From: Lachnospiraceae bacterium
GTDB lineage: Bacteria; Bacillota; Clostridia; Lachnospirales; Lachnospiraceae
Assembly (NCBI GenBank): GCA_017634175.1
Contig: JAGBNY010000014.1
Coordinates: 1 to 44,759, forward strand
DNA length: 44,759 nt
Direction: 5' to 3'
The notes under the pieces were generated by a model. It saw only the letters and a program-made list of their open reading frames with translations, searched no databases and was not told the origin of the DNA. Positions 7,930 through 16,333 of this stretch are shown here, one piece after another (position 1 is the first letter of the stretch; every line of letters begins with the position of its first letter). Position numbers and translations under genes: made by a program.

Positions 7930-9366
7930 ATGTACGATATTAGGGATAAGAAAGTTTTGATAGTGGGAGCGGGAAAGAGCGGGATAGGCTCTGCAAGGCT
8001 TTTCTTGAAGATGGGCGCCAATGTAGTGCTCTATGATGGAAATGAAAAGTTGAATGAGGACGATATAAGAGGCTCAATTGTAGATATTGTCCCACCGAAG
8101 GAGGCAGAAAGCTTCAAGGTTGTCTTAGGGCAGCTATCGGATGATATTTTTGAGAATCTGGAACTAGCTGTTTTTAGCCCGGGAGTCCCGTTGGACTGCC
8201 CCGATGCACTTAGGATCAAGGCGGCGGGGATCAAGATAATAGGGGAATTGGAGGCTGCGGCCGCCTTTTCCAAGGGAGATATTCTTGCGATAACGGGTAC
8301 GAACGGGAAGACCACGACCACGACTCTTTTGGGCGAGATAATGAAGAGGCATGTTTCGGACATCGAAGCCCGAAAGGGGTCTATTGATGTGCCCTTTAAA
8401 GACCAGGTCGTAGTAGCAGGAAATATTGGCGAGGCCTTTACAGAGAAAGCCTTAAGCACGACGGATAGTACAATATCTGTATTGGAAGTCAGTTCCTTTC
8501 AGCTTGAAACAATTGAAAGCTTTCATCCCAAGATCTCTGCGATTTTGAATATCACGCCGGATCACCTGAATCGGCACCACACGATGGAGAACTACATCGC
8601 CTGCAAGGAGAGGATCTGTGAGAATCAAGGGAAGGACGATACCGTGGTCTTGAATTTCGATGATCCAGTACTCAGGGAATTTGGCCTTAATTCAAAAAAC
8701 AGGGTGTTCTTCTTCTCCAAATCAGAAACAGTCAAGAATTTAGATACCAAAGGACGGGACGTTGATTTTATCTATCTGAAGGGCGATAAGGTCTATTGGC
8801 AGGGAAATGCGCTGTTCTCTGTTAAAGACTCCCATCTTTTGGGCTCGCATAATTATGAAAACATAATGGCTGCCACGGCAATGGCGATAAGGTACGGCGT
8901 GTCCCTTGAAACTACAAAAAAGGCAGTACTGTCCTTTAGGGCGGTCGAGCATAGGATTGAATTCGTGAGGACCTTTAATGGGGTAGACTATTACAATGAT
9001 TCTAAGGGAACAAATCCCGATGCTTCCATAAAGGCTGTGCTGGCCATGGAAAAGCCGATAGTGATTATCTGCGGTGGCTATGATAAGAAGCTGTCCTTTG
9101 ATAGCTTCATTGAAAGCTTTGAGGGGCGGGTGAAGCATGCGGTGCTGATAGGAGAAACCGCGGGTGAGATCGAAGAATGTGCTAAAAGACATGGTTTCGA
9201 TAGCCTCACCAGGGCAGACAGCCTGGAAAAAGCGGTGAAGGAGGCTGCGAGCCATGCTGCAAAAGGAGATGCCGTCCTTCTTTCTCCGGCGAATGCTAGC
9301 TGGGATATGTTCAAGAATTACGAGGAAAGGGGGAGGCTGTTCAAGGAGTACGTTCAATCGCTCTAA
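7930..9366 (+). CDS. murD: UDP-N-acetylmuramoyl-L-alanine:D-glutamate ligase
   Basis: MurD adds D-glutamate to UDP-MurNAc-L-Ala with ATP in the cytoplasm. The N-terminal Rossmann domain starts with VGAGKSG. The central Mur-ligase ATP loop TGTNGKTTTT lies near residues 121-130. The C-terminal domain begins at HRIEF, followed by the conserved YYNDSKGTNPDA. 478 aa is slightly longer than usual; the extra residues fall around 140-160. An 81-bp spacer from mraY contains no clear terminator or promoter. Confidence 0.96.
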   Translation: MYDIRDKKVLIVGAGKSGIGSARLFLKMGANVVLYDGNEKLNEDDIRGSIVDIVPPKEAESFKVVLGQLSDDIFENLELAVFSPGVPLDCPDALRIKAAGIKIIGELEAAAAFSKGDILAITGTNGKTTTTTLLGEIMKRHVSDIEARKGSIDVPFKDQVVVAGNIGEAFTEKALSTTDSTISVLEVSSFQLETIESFHPKISAILNITPDHLNRHHTMENYIACKERICENQGKDDTVVLNFDDPVLREFGLNSKNRVFFFSKSETVKNLDTKGRDVDFIYLKGDKVYWQGNALFSVKDSHLLGSHNYENIMAATAMAIRYGVSLETTKKAVLSFRAVEHRIEFVRTFNGVDYYNDSKGTNPDASIKAVLAMEKPIVIICGGYDKKLSFDSFIESFEGRVKHAVLIGETAGEIEECAKRHGFDSLTRADSLEKAVKEAASHAAKGDAVLLSPANASWDMFKNYEERGRLFKEYVQSL

Positions 9367-9397
9367 GTACTTCGAGCATTGCGAAGGCTGGTGATTT

Positions 9398-10519
9398 ATG
9401 AAGAAAAAGATGCATATAGACCTGGGACTTTTGTTCATTGTGGTCTTTCTAATGGGCTTTGGGCTCGTGATGGTCTTTTCTGCCAGTTCATATGAGTCCA
9501 GTGTAAAATTCAATGACCCGACTTATTATCTCAGAAGCCAATTCTTTGCCACAATCGCGGGTTTTGTGGTCATGATATTTTTCACCTGCGTTGATTATCA
9601 CGCATGGGAGAAATTCGCTGTTCCTGCTTATCTAGGGTCGCTGGGGCTGGTTGCTCTCGTAGTGACATCGATAGGAATCACAAGGAACGGGGCCAGGAGG
9701 TGGCTGAATATTGGAGGAATTTCTCTTCAGCCGGCAGAGGTCGCAAAGGTCGGCGTGATACTCTTTTTTGCGGCCTACATTTGCAAGATGGGCAGCAAGA
9801 TCTCCACAAGGAGGGGCTTCTATTTCAGCATGATCCTGGCCGCCCTGCCATCGCTCTTTGTCGTCATTATTACCAGGAACCTTAGCTCGGCCATTATTTT
9901 GTTCGGAATCCCTTTTGTCATGCTCTTTACTGCCTCGCGGGATAGTTGGAGGTATGTCTTTTGGTCAATAATTGGGATTGGTATTGGGGCCTTGGTGGTC
10001 TATTTGGTGGCGTCGGATATATTGCCCGCCAGCATGTCCTTTAGAATGGCCCGTATAAAGGCCTGGCTGCATCCCGAGGCCTATGCCTCCGGCAAGGGGT
10101 ATCAGACGCTGCAGGCCTTGTATTCCATCGGGGCCGGCGGGATAACAGGGAAGGGATTGGGACAGAGCACCCAAAAGCTAGGCTTCGTGCCTGAAGCCCA
10201 GAACGACATGATTTTCTCGATAATCTGTGAGGAATTGGGGCTTTGCGGTGGAGTCGCAGTGATGCTCATGTTCCTTATCTTAATATACAAATTCGAGTTT
10301 GTGGCGGTTCACGCACCGGATGAATTTGGGAGCCTCATAGTCACAGGCGTCATGGGGCATATAGCTCTTCAGGTCATATTGAATGTGGCTGTTGTCACGA
10401 ATACCATTCCTAATACGGGAATCACCCTGCCCTTCATTTCTTTCGGTGGCTCATCGGTGCTTTTCCTGCTTGCAGAGATAGGAATGGTACTCAATGTTTC
10501 CAGGATGATCCATGAATAG
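9398..10519 (+). CDS. ftsW: SEDS peptidoglycan polymerase FtsW/SpoVE
   Basis: This is a polytopic SEDS glycosyltransferase that polymerises lipid II at the septum together with the class B PBP. About ten membrane segments are visible in 373 aa. The family features are ARRWLNIG, the catalytic-loop stretch LQPAEVAKV, KGYQTLQALYSIGAGGITGKGLG, and the C-terminal signature NTGITLPFISFGGSS. The 3' end overlaps ftsQ by eight bases. In many relatives murG would lie between these two genes; here it does not. Confidence 0.95.
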   Translation: MKKKMHIDLGLLFIVVFLMGFGLVMVFSASSYESSVKFNDPTYYLRSQFFATIAGFVVMIFFTCVDYHAWEKFAVPAYLGSLGLVALVVTSIGITRNGARRWLNIGGISLQPAEVAKVGVILFFAAYICKMGSKISTRRGFYFSMILAALPSLFVVIITRNLSSAIILFGIPFVMLFTASRDSWRYVFWSIIGIGIGALVVYLVASDILPASMSFRMARIKAWLHPEAYASGKGYQTLQALYSIGAGGITGKGLGQSTQKLGFVPEAQNDMIFSIICEELGLCGGVAVMLMFLILIYKFEFVAVHAPDEFGSLIVTGVMGHIALQVILNVAVVTNTIPNTGITLPFISFGGSSVLFLLAEIGMVLNVSRMIHE

Positions 10520-11306
10520 CAAAGCGCGTTTACGTATCCTCCTGCTCCTCCTCTTCATAGCCATCTGCCTCGGCGTTTATTTGTATTTAATGACCCATTT
10601 TAAGGTGACAAAGGTCGAGGTGAATGGCAGCATCCATTATTCAAAGGATCAGATAAAGAATTTCGTGATGAATGGGAAGTATGGGGACAATTCCCTCTAC
10701 CTCATGCTTAAATACAGGGGAAAACCAATTCAAAATATCCCATTCATAGAACGCATGGATGTGCATATAGAGGGGCCCAAGGAGGTTTCAATAGATGTGT
10801 ACGAGAAGGCGATTGCTGGCTGTGTCGCTTATCTGGATAGATTTATGTACTTTGATAAGGACGGGATAGTCGTGGAGAGTTCGGTGGATAAGCTGCCCGG
10901 GATCCCGCAAGTGACCGGCCTGGTATTCAATAGCTGCATCATGCACGAGAGGCTTCCCGTGGAGAATACGGATGTCTTTGAGGAGATTTTGGAAATAACG
11001 CACCTCTTGACAAAATATGGGATAATCACTGACAGGATTTATTTTGGGGAGGATGGGAGGCTCTACCTCTTTTTTGGAGAGGCTAAGGCTTCCTTGGGGG
11101 ACGTGGAACATATAGATGAAAAGATGATAAAATTAAAGGTTATCATCCCGGAACTAAAGGGCAGAAGCGGAACCCTTCACATGGAGAACTATACAGAGGA
11201 CTCAACAGATACCTATATTACCTTTGAGCAAAATAACCCTGAGACCGAAGAAAAGGAAACTGTCTCAGCTAACGCGGCAGAAGAAATGGATTCGAGTTCT
11301 GAATAG
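10512..11306 (+). CDS. ftsQ: Cell division protein FtsQ/DivIB
   Basis: This is a bitopic division protein that scaffolds FtsL and its partner at the septum. There is one membrane segment (about residues 8-27), then a POTRA domain (FKVTKVEVNGSIHYSKDQI, about 30-100) and a beta domain that includes FDKDGIVVESS. The 264-aa length fits, and the tail is acidic and Thr/Ser rich. It is translationally coupled to ftsW. The ftsZ promoter begins three bases after its stop. Confidence 0.9.
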   Translation: MNSKARLRILLLLLFIAICLGVYLYLMTHFKVTKVEVNGSIHYSKDQIKNFVMNGKYGDNSLYLMLKYRGKPIQNIPFIERMDVHIEGPKEVSIDVYEKAIAGCVAYLDRFMYFDKDGIVVESSVDKLPGIPQVTGLVFNSCIMHERLPVENTDVFEEILEITHLLTKYGIITDRIYFGEDGRLYLFFGEAKASLGDVEHIDEKMIKLKVIIPELKGRSGTLHMENYTEDSTDTYITFEQNNPETEEKETVSANAAEEMDSSSE

Positions 11307-11308
11307 TA

Positions 11309-11337
11309 TTGCAATATATGAAAAAATCTCTTATAAT
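11309..11337 (+). promoter_or_regulatory. Near-consensus sigma-A promoter of ftsZ
   Basis: TTGCAA (11309-11314), a 17-bp spacer and a perfect TATAAT (11332-11337) lie directly after the ftsQ stop and 61 bp before the ftsZ start. This is the best promoter in the window. It would give ftsZ and the genes behind it transcription independent of the MraZ-controlled upstream promoter. Confidence 0.82.
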
Positions 11338-11398
11338 AGATTGATTTATTTTTGGACTAGGTGTGCAAGAATACTTGCATATGATATGGGGTGAGCTT

Positions 11399-12766
11399 GT
11401 GTTAGAGATAAAGGATAATAAGTCAAATGACAATGCCCGGCTCGTAGTGATGGGAGTCGGGGGAGCTGGCAATAATGCGGTTATCCGTATGTATGAGGCC
11501 AATGTTGAGGGCGTGGAGCTGACAGCGGTCAATACGGATAAGCAGGCGCTTAATAGGGTTATGGAGCAATGCAATACGGCTCAGATGCTCCAGATTGGCG
11601 AAAGGGCCACAGACGGGCTTGGAGCGGGAGCTGACCCGGCAATGGGACAGAAAGCCGCAGAAGAGAGCCAGGATGAGATTGCGAATCTGGTAAGTGGAGC
11701 CGACATGGTGTTTGTCACCTGCGGAATGGGGGGCGGCACAGGGACTGGTGCGGCTCCGGTCATTTCGAAGATAGCCAAGGACATGGGCATATTGACGATA
11801 GGAATAGTCACTAAGCCCTTTACTCTAGAGGGACGCACTCGCATGAAGAATGCGACCGAGGGTATAGAGCGGCTGAAGGAGTCCGTAGATACGCTCATAG
11901 TTATACCTAATGACAAGCTCTTCCAGATAGTCGAGAAGAACACAAGCCTGCCGGATGCGTTGAAGAAGGCGGACGAGATATTGCAGCAGGCTGTGTCCGG
12001 TATAACGGACATAATAAGGAAGGATGCCCTTATTAATCTGGACTTCGCAGATGTCCGTACCGTTATGAAGGGCAAGGGCATTGCCCATATAGGTATTGGC
12101 GAGGCAAAGGGAGAAGGGAAGGCGCAGGCTTCTGTTAAGCTCGCAGTTGAGAGTCCCTTGCTTGAGACTACAATCAAGGGCGCGACTGATGCAATCGTGA
12201 GTATATATGGGGATGTCTCCCTGACGGATGCTGGAGAGGCATTGGATTATATCACGAGCATCACGGGGCAGGATATAAATCTTGTCCTGGGTGCGGCCTA
12301 TGATTCTTCTGAAGCGGATTACATGAGGATCACGGTGATCGCAACCGGCATAAAGGAACAGAAAGAAGAGAGCGAGCCGGTCAAAGAGGAGCAGCAGCCT
12401 GTTCAGACGAATAAGGTCCCGAATAGGTTTGCCACTATCGGAAGGAGTACAGTAGGCGGATTTGGCCAGGGAGGATCTTTCGGCGGATTCGGAGGAATGG
12501 GAGCTACTGGCGGCTTTGGGGTTCCTGGCGGTACGGGCAATTTTGGAGGCACCAGGTTCAATATCCCATCAAGCGCCCCCTCTGGTTTCGGAAGCCTCGG
12601 CAGTTCCGGGGCCTCTCAGCAGGGCTTTGGTGGAGTGAAGCCAATTAATTCTCAAAATGCGGGGAATCCAGCCAGCGGTTTTGCTGCTGGGGAGGAAAAG
12701 CGCCAGATTCCAAAGGTCAATACTGAAAAGATACAAATCCCTGATTTCTTGAAGCGGCAGAATTAG
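11399..12766 (+). CDS. ftsZ: Cell division GTPase FtsZ
   Basis: FtsZ is the tubulin-like GTPase that forms the Z ring. Nucleotide-binding motifs are MGVGGAGNNAV near the N terminus, the tubulin signature GGGTGTGAAP and the T7 loop around NLDFADVRTVM. The C-terminal peptide IPDFLKRQN is the conserved tail that binds membrane-anchoring partners. I set the start at GTG 11399, giving 455 aa beginning MLEIKDN as in other clostridial FtsZ, with GGGGTGAG (11388-11395) as RBS; an upstream GTG at 11363 has no RBS. The linker before the tail (about residues 350-420) is rich in Gly and Phe, with many GF/FG pairs, instead of the usual charged disordered linker. nrdR starts four bases after the stop. Confidence 0.97.
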   Translation: MLEIKDNKSNDNARLVVMGVGGAGNNAVIRMYEANVEGVELTAVNTDKQALNRVMEQCNTAQMLQIGERATDGLGAGADPAMGQKAAEESQDEIANLVSGADMVFVTCGMGGGTGTGAAPVISKIAKDMGILTIGIVTKPFTLEGRTRMKNATEGIERLKESVDTLIVIPNDKLFQIVEKNTSLPDALKKADEILQQAVSGITDIIRKDALINLDFADVRTVMKGKGIAHIGIGEAKGEGKAQASVKLAVESPLLETTIKGATDAIVSIYGDVSLTDAGEALDYITSITGQDINLVLGAAYDSSEADYMRITVIATGIKEQKEESEPVKEEQQPVQTNKVPNRFATIGRSTVGGFGQGGSFGGFGGMGATGGFGVPGGTGNFGGTRFNIPSSAPSGFGSLGSSGASQQGFGGVKPINSQNAGNPASGFAAGEEKRQIPKVNTEKIQIPDFLKRQN

Positions 12767-12770
12767 TTAT

Positions 12771-13220
12771 ATGAAGTGTCCTTTATGTGGTTATGAAAAT
12801 ACAAGAGTCATAGATTCTCGTCCCGCCGATGATAATTCATCCATCAGGCGGAGGCGGGTCTGTGATAAGTGCCTTAAACGGTTCACTACCTATGAGAAGG
12901 TGGACACTATTCCAATGATGGTCATCAAGAAAGATGACACGAGGGAGCCATACGATAGAACGAAATTGGAGCAGGGAGTGCTCAGGGCCTGCCATAAGAG
13001 GCCGATAAAGGCCGAGCGGATAAAGGATCTCATTGACGAGGTCGAAAGCGAAGTATTCAATCTGGGTGAGAGAGAAGTCCCAAGCAGCGTGCTTGGGGAG
13101 CTGGTCATGAAGAAATTGAAGAAGCTGGAGGCAGTGGCTTATGTGCGCTTTGCCTCGGTCTATAGAGAGTTCAAGGATGTGAATGAATTCATGGATGAAT
13201 TAAAAAAGGTACAGCAGTGA
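12771..13220 (+). CDS. nrdR: Transcriptional repressor NrdR
   Basis: NrdR is a zinc-ribbon and ATP-cone regulator that represses ribonucleotide reductase genes according to the cellular ATP/dATP state. The N-terminal zinc ribbon has CPLCGYE and CDKCLKRFTTYE, with the arginine-rich RRRRVC in between. The ATP-cone (about residues 49-139) starts at MMVIKKDDTREPYDRTKL. The 149-aa length is typical. It is contiguous with ftsZ and overlaps the next gene by four bases. Confidence 0.96.
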   Translation: MKCPLCGYENTRVIDSRPADDNSSIRRRRVCDKCLKRFTTYEKVDTIPMMVIKKDDTREPYDRTKLEQGVLRACHKRPIKAERIKDLIDEVESEVFNLGEREVPSSVLGELVMKKLKKLEAVAYVRFASVYREFKDVNEFMDELKKVQQ

Positions 13221-14179
13221 TAGAGAATAAGACGAATTTTTTTTGGTCAGGGGCTTTGCTTCTGACCGCATTTATATGGGGCTTTGCCTTCATTGTGGTG
13301 AAAGAGTCCCTGGATTTGGTGCCAACCCTGTTTCTCCTTAGCGCGCGCTTTTCCTTGGCGGCGCTTATCCTTTTAGTGGTACTTCGGAAAAAGATTCATT
13401 TATTGGATAGGAGGCAGGTGAGGGATGGGATTATTCTAGGAATCTTCTTATTTCTGGCTTACGTCTTTCAAACCTATGGCTGCCTTTATACCACCGCAGG
13501 AAAAAATGCTTTTCTGACCACCCTTTATTGTATATTGGTGCCCTTCTTCAATTTTCTCATTTTCAGGAAAAAAGTGAATGCCTATCATATGAGCGCAGCC
13601 GTGCTGGCGATCTTCGGGATAGCTTTGCTTACGCTTCCAGGAAGCGGCGCAGGGATTGCAGGCGCACAGGGCGGGGGCTTCTTTGGGGCAGTGAATCCGG
13701 GGGATATATTGACCCTCATTTGCGGTGTATTCTTCGCGCTTCAAATAGTTTTCACCTCAAAATTTACTGAAAAAGGTGATCCGATCCTGCTTACCTTTGT
13801 GCAATTGTGTGTTTGCGGCTGTTTAAGCATTGTATCTTCGCTTTTCATAGATGGAAATCCTATTGAGCTTATTGGGGAAATAAATGCGGAGGTGGTGAAG
13901 AGCATATTATTCTTGGCTGTTTTCAGCACCCTCATATGTTTCCTCATGCAGAACCTATCTCAGAAGCACCTGCATCCAGTCACGGCTTCGGTATTAATGT
14001 CCATGGAATCGGTCTTTGGAATACTGTGCTCAGCTATCTTTCTCCATGAAGAGATAACCCCGAGGATTTTAGCGGGTTCTGCCATAATGTTCGTGGCCGT
14101 GCTTATTGCGGAAGTCCTGGGAGATAACCCTGAGCTCATAAAGACTGTTTCTCCTTTACGAAAGGCAGATAATGCTTAA
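13217..14179 (+). CDS. DMT-superfamily (EamA) transporter
   Basis: This 320-aa membrane protein has about ten transmembrane helices arranged as two EamA repeats. The first starts with FIWGFAFIVVKESLDLVPTL and the second includes LMSMESVFGILCSAIFLHEE, a typical EamA end motif. The family moves metabolites or drugs across the cytoplasmic membrane; the substrate cannot be predicted. The start is GTG overlapping the nrdR stop (GTGA). It overlaps the next gene by eight bases, so it belongs to the same operon. Confidence 0.88.
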   Translation: MIENKTNFFWSGALLLTAFIWGFAFIVVKESLDLVPTLFLLSARFSLAALILLVVLRKKIHLLDRRQVRDGIILGIFLFLAYVFQTYGCLYTTAGKNAFLTTLYCILVPFFNFLIFRKKVNAYHMSAAVLAIFGIALLTLPGSGAGIAGAQGGGFFGAVNPGDILTLICGVFFALQIVFTSKFTEKGDPILLTFVQLCVCGCLSIVSSLFIDGNPIELIGEINAEVVKSILFLAVFSTLICFLMQNLSQKHLHPVTASVLMSMESVFGILCSAIFLHEEITPRILAGSAIMFVAVLIAEVLGDNPELIKTVSPLRKADNA

Positions 14180-14690
14180 TATTCTTAAAATATTTTATCC
14201 GGACCATTATGAGAAAAGCACCTATGGAATAGATTTTGAGGGCCTTTACGCGAGCGGGGTCAGGGGGCTTATCTTTGATATAGACAATACCTTGGTGCCA
14301 CACGATTTTCCTGCGGACAAGAGAAGCCGGGACCTATTTCTGAAACTAAAAAAGATAGGCTTTAAGAGCTTGATCCTTTCCAATAATAAGGAGAAAAGGG
14401 TAAAGAGCTTTGCGGACAGCGTGGGCTGTCCCTATATTTTTAAGGCTGCCAAGCCTGGGATAAGTGGTTATTTAAAAGCAATGGAGATCATGGGCACGGA
14501 TAAAAAAAGCACGGTCTCCATTGGGGATCAATTATTTACCGATGTCCTAGGCGCCAACAGAGCTGGAATCAAGAATATACTGGTGCATCCGATTGACAGG
14601 AGAGAGAAAATGCAGATCGTTCTGAAGCGAATCATCGAAAGACCGATTCTTCGCGCATATTTCAGAGCGAAAGATAGGGGAGAATTATGA
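14172..14690 (+). CDS. YqeG-family HAD IIIA phosphatase
   Basis: This 172-aa HAD-like hydrolase has motif I FDIDNTLVPHD with the nucleophile Asp, motif II LSNNKEKRV, a lysine in KAAKPG and motif IV SIGDQLFTDVLGANRAG. The pattern matches the YqeG family, related to phosphatidylglycerolphosphate phosphatases of the PTPMT1/GEP4 type. Members may dephosphorylate PGP, but this protein's substrate is not shown by the sequence. It overlaps both neighbours and reads directly into the polysaccharide genes. Confidence 0.88.
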   Translation: MLNILKIFYPDHYEKSTYGIDFEGLYASGVRGLIFDIDNTLVPHDFPADKRSRDLFLKLKKIGFKSLILSNNKEKRVKSFADSVGCPYIFKAAKPGISGYLKAMEIMGTDKKSTVSIGDQLFTDVLGANRAGIKNILVHPIDRREKMQIVLKRIIERPILRAYFRAKDRGEL

Positions 14691-16333
14691 AGATTTTGGC
14701 CTGCATACCGGCTAGGGGCGGTTCTAAAAGAATACCCAGAAAGAACGTGAGGCTGCTTTGCGGGATTCCCCTCATTTTGTATTCAGTGAAAAACGCCTTG
14801 AGATTATCAGAGGTCTTTGACATGGACATCTGCGTTTCCACGGACGATGAAGAATTGGCAGGCATAGTGGAGGGCAGGGGAGGGAAGACCGAGGTGATCA
14901 TGAGGGAGGCGGCTTTGGCGGCTGATGATATCACTCTGGACCCGGTGATTTATGACAGCCTTTGCAAGATGGAGGCTAGACACGGAGTCACCTACGATGT
15001 GGTGATCACTCTGCAGGCCACTTCGCCAACCTTGAAATATGAGACTATAGTATCGGCCATCAGGTACTTTGAAAAGGACGGCTTTGATACCGTGATATCT
15101 GTCGTCAATCGCCCTCATCTCTCATGGACCATGAGGGATGGGAGAATAGAGAAGAATTACGAAGTGCGGCTGAATTCACAGCTTCTGCCGCCTTGCTACC
15201 TGGAAACGGGCGGCTTTCTCATCACAAAACGCAGTGAGGTAAGCGTTGATAGCCGCATTGGGGAAAATGTATCGGTCTATGAGACTCCTGCGGATGAGGC
15301 GGTGGATATCGATACTTACGAAGACTGGCTTTCCGCCGAGTCGATTCTCAGGAAGAAGAAGATTCTTCTATATACAGTAGGGAAAAGAAAGCTGGGAATG
15401 GGACACATATACCGCTGCTTATCCCTTGCCTATAAATTGATGGGACATGATCTGCTTTTTGTCTTGGATGAGAGCAGCGATATGGGAATAGAGAGGCTGA
15501 AAGAATCATTTTTCCCATACAGGGTCATAAAGACGGAGAGCGACTTAGAAAAGGTTATCCAGGAGTTTGAGCCGGACATAATAATAAATGACGTCCTCGA
15601 TACCGCGACCGAGCTTATTCGCATGGAGAAAAAGCATGGAGCCAGGATCGTGAATTTCGAGGATCAGGGCGAGGGGTCGAGATTGGCGGACGTTGTCATA
15701 AATGCGCTCTATGAGGAGCATGCCGCTGACAGGTCCAACATTTACGAGGGGAGCGAGTACTATTTCATCAGGGATGAGTTTTTAGAGCAATCCCCGAAAG
15801 AGTTCTCTGAGGAGTGCAGGAACGTACTTATAATTTTTGGGGGCTCGGATCCATCTGACCTGACCGGGCGTCTGTATAAGCTGTGCCTGCAATTGCATGA
15901 GGATATGCCGGGCGTCAGCTTCGATTTTTTAACTGGTTTCGGCTACGATAAGAAGGACCAGGTGGTTAGCGTCCCCGAAAAAAATGTATTCGTGCATAAT
16001 GACGTCAAGAGAGTCTCGAATTACATGAGGAAGGCGGATATCGCGATAACCTCCCAGGGCAGGACGATATATGAGCTTGCAAGCCTCGGGGTGCCGGCGA
16101 TAGTCCTTGCGCAGAATGAGAGAGAAGCGCTTCATGTTTTTGCAGGGATACAGAATGGATTCATAAACCTGGGGCTTGGGAAAAATGCGGATGACAGTAC
16201 CATTGTAAAGACCGTGAAATGGCTCGCGGATACTCCAAATGTCAGGAAGCAGATGAGGTCGGCGGAGCTTTCAAGGGAATTTGCGTTGGGGCAAAAGAGG
16301 GTCATAGACCTTATTTTGAAACAGGACAAATGA
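14687..16333 (+). CDS. Fusion of CMP-nonulosonate cytidylyltransferase and PseG-like hydrolase
   Basis: This is a two-domain 548-aa protein. Residues 1 to about 225 match the NeuA/PseF/LegF cytidylyltransferase family, with the N-terminal IPARGGSKRIPRKN nucleotide loop, LQATSPT and the ETGGFLI/DEAVDIDTYED region; they would activate a nonulosonic acid with CTP. Residues from about 230 (ILLYTVGKRKLGMGHIYRC) match PseG/SpsG-like proteins of the GT28 fold. They keep the G-x-G-H-x-x-R motif whose His is catalytic in the UDP-sugar hydrolase, and a glycine-rich IFGGSDPSDLTG loop. Together they fit two steps of pseudaminic or legionaminic acid synthesis, but no synthase (NeuB/PseI) or other pathway enzyme is in the window. 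The gene overlaps its neighbours as ATGA at both ends. Confidence 0.85.
   Translation: MKILACIPARGGSKRIPRKNVRLLCGIPLILYSVKNALRLSEVFDMDICVSTDDEELAGIVEGRGGKTEVIMREAALAADDITLDPVIYDSLCKMEARHGVTYDVVITLQATSPTLKYETIVSAIRYFEKDGFDTVISVVNRPHLSWTMRDGRIEKNYEVRLNSQLLPPCYLETGGFLITKRSEVSVDSRIGENVSVYETPADEAVDIDTYEDWLSAESILRKKKILLYTVGKRKLGMGHIYRCLSLAYKLMGHDLLFVLDESSDMGIERLKESFFPYRVIKTESDLEKVIQEFEPDIIINDVLDTATELIRMEKKHGARIVNFEDQGEGSRLADVVINALYEEHAADRSNIYEGSEYYFIRDEFLEQSPKEFSEECRNVLIIFGGSDPSDLTGRLYKLCLQLHEDMPGVSFDFLTGFGYDKKDQVVSVPEKNVFVHNDVKRVSNYMRKADIAITSQGRTIYELASLGVPAIVLAQNEREALHVFAGIQNGFINLGLGKNADDSTIVKTVKWLADTPNVRKQMRSAELSREFALGQKRVIDLILKQDK

Noticed and set aside
8740-9513. 257-aa open frame on the minus strand over murD/ftsW
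   Set aside because: It lies opposite conserved murD and ftsW sequence, lacks an RBS and any recognisable motif; it is a shadow frame.
11363-11398. Longer FtsZ start at GTG 11363
   Set aside because: There is no RBS before it, and the start at 11399 gives the normal FtsZ N terminus with GGGGTGAG upstream.
16219-16329. Longer N terminus for the WcaC-like glycosyltransferase
   Set aside because: It would lie within the upstream fusion gene; ATG 16330 overlaps that gene's stop as ATGA and begins with a normal GT4 strand.
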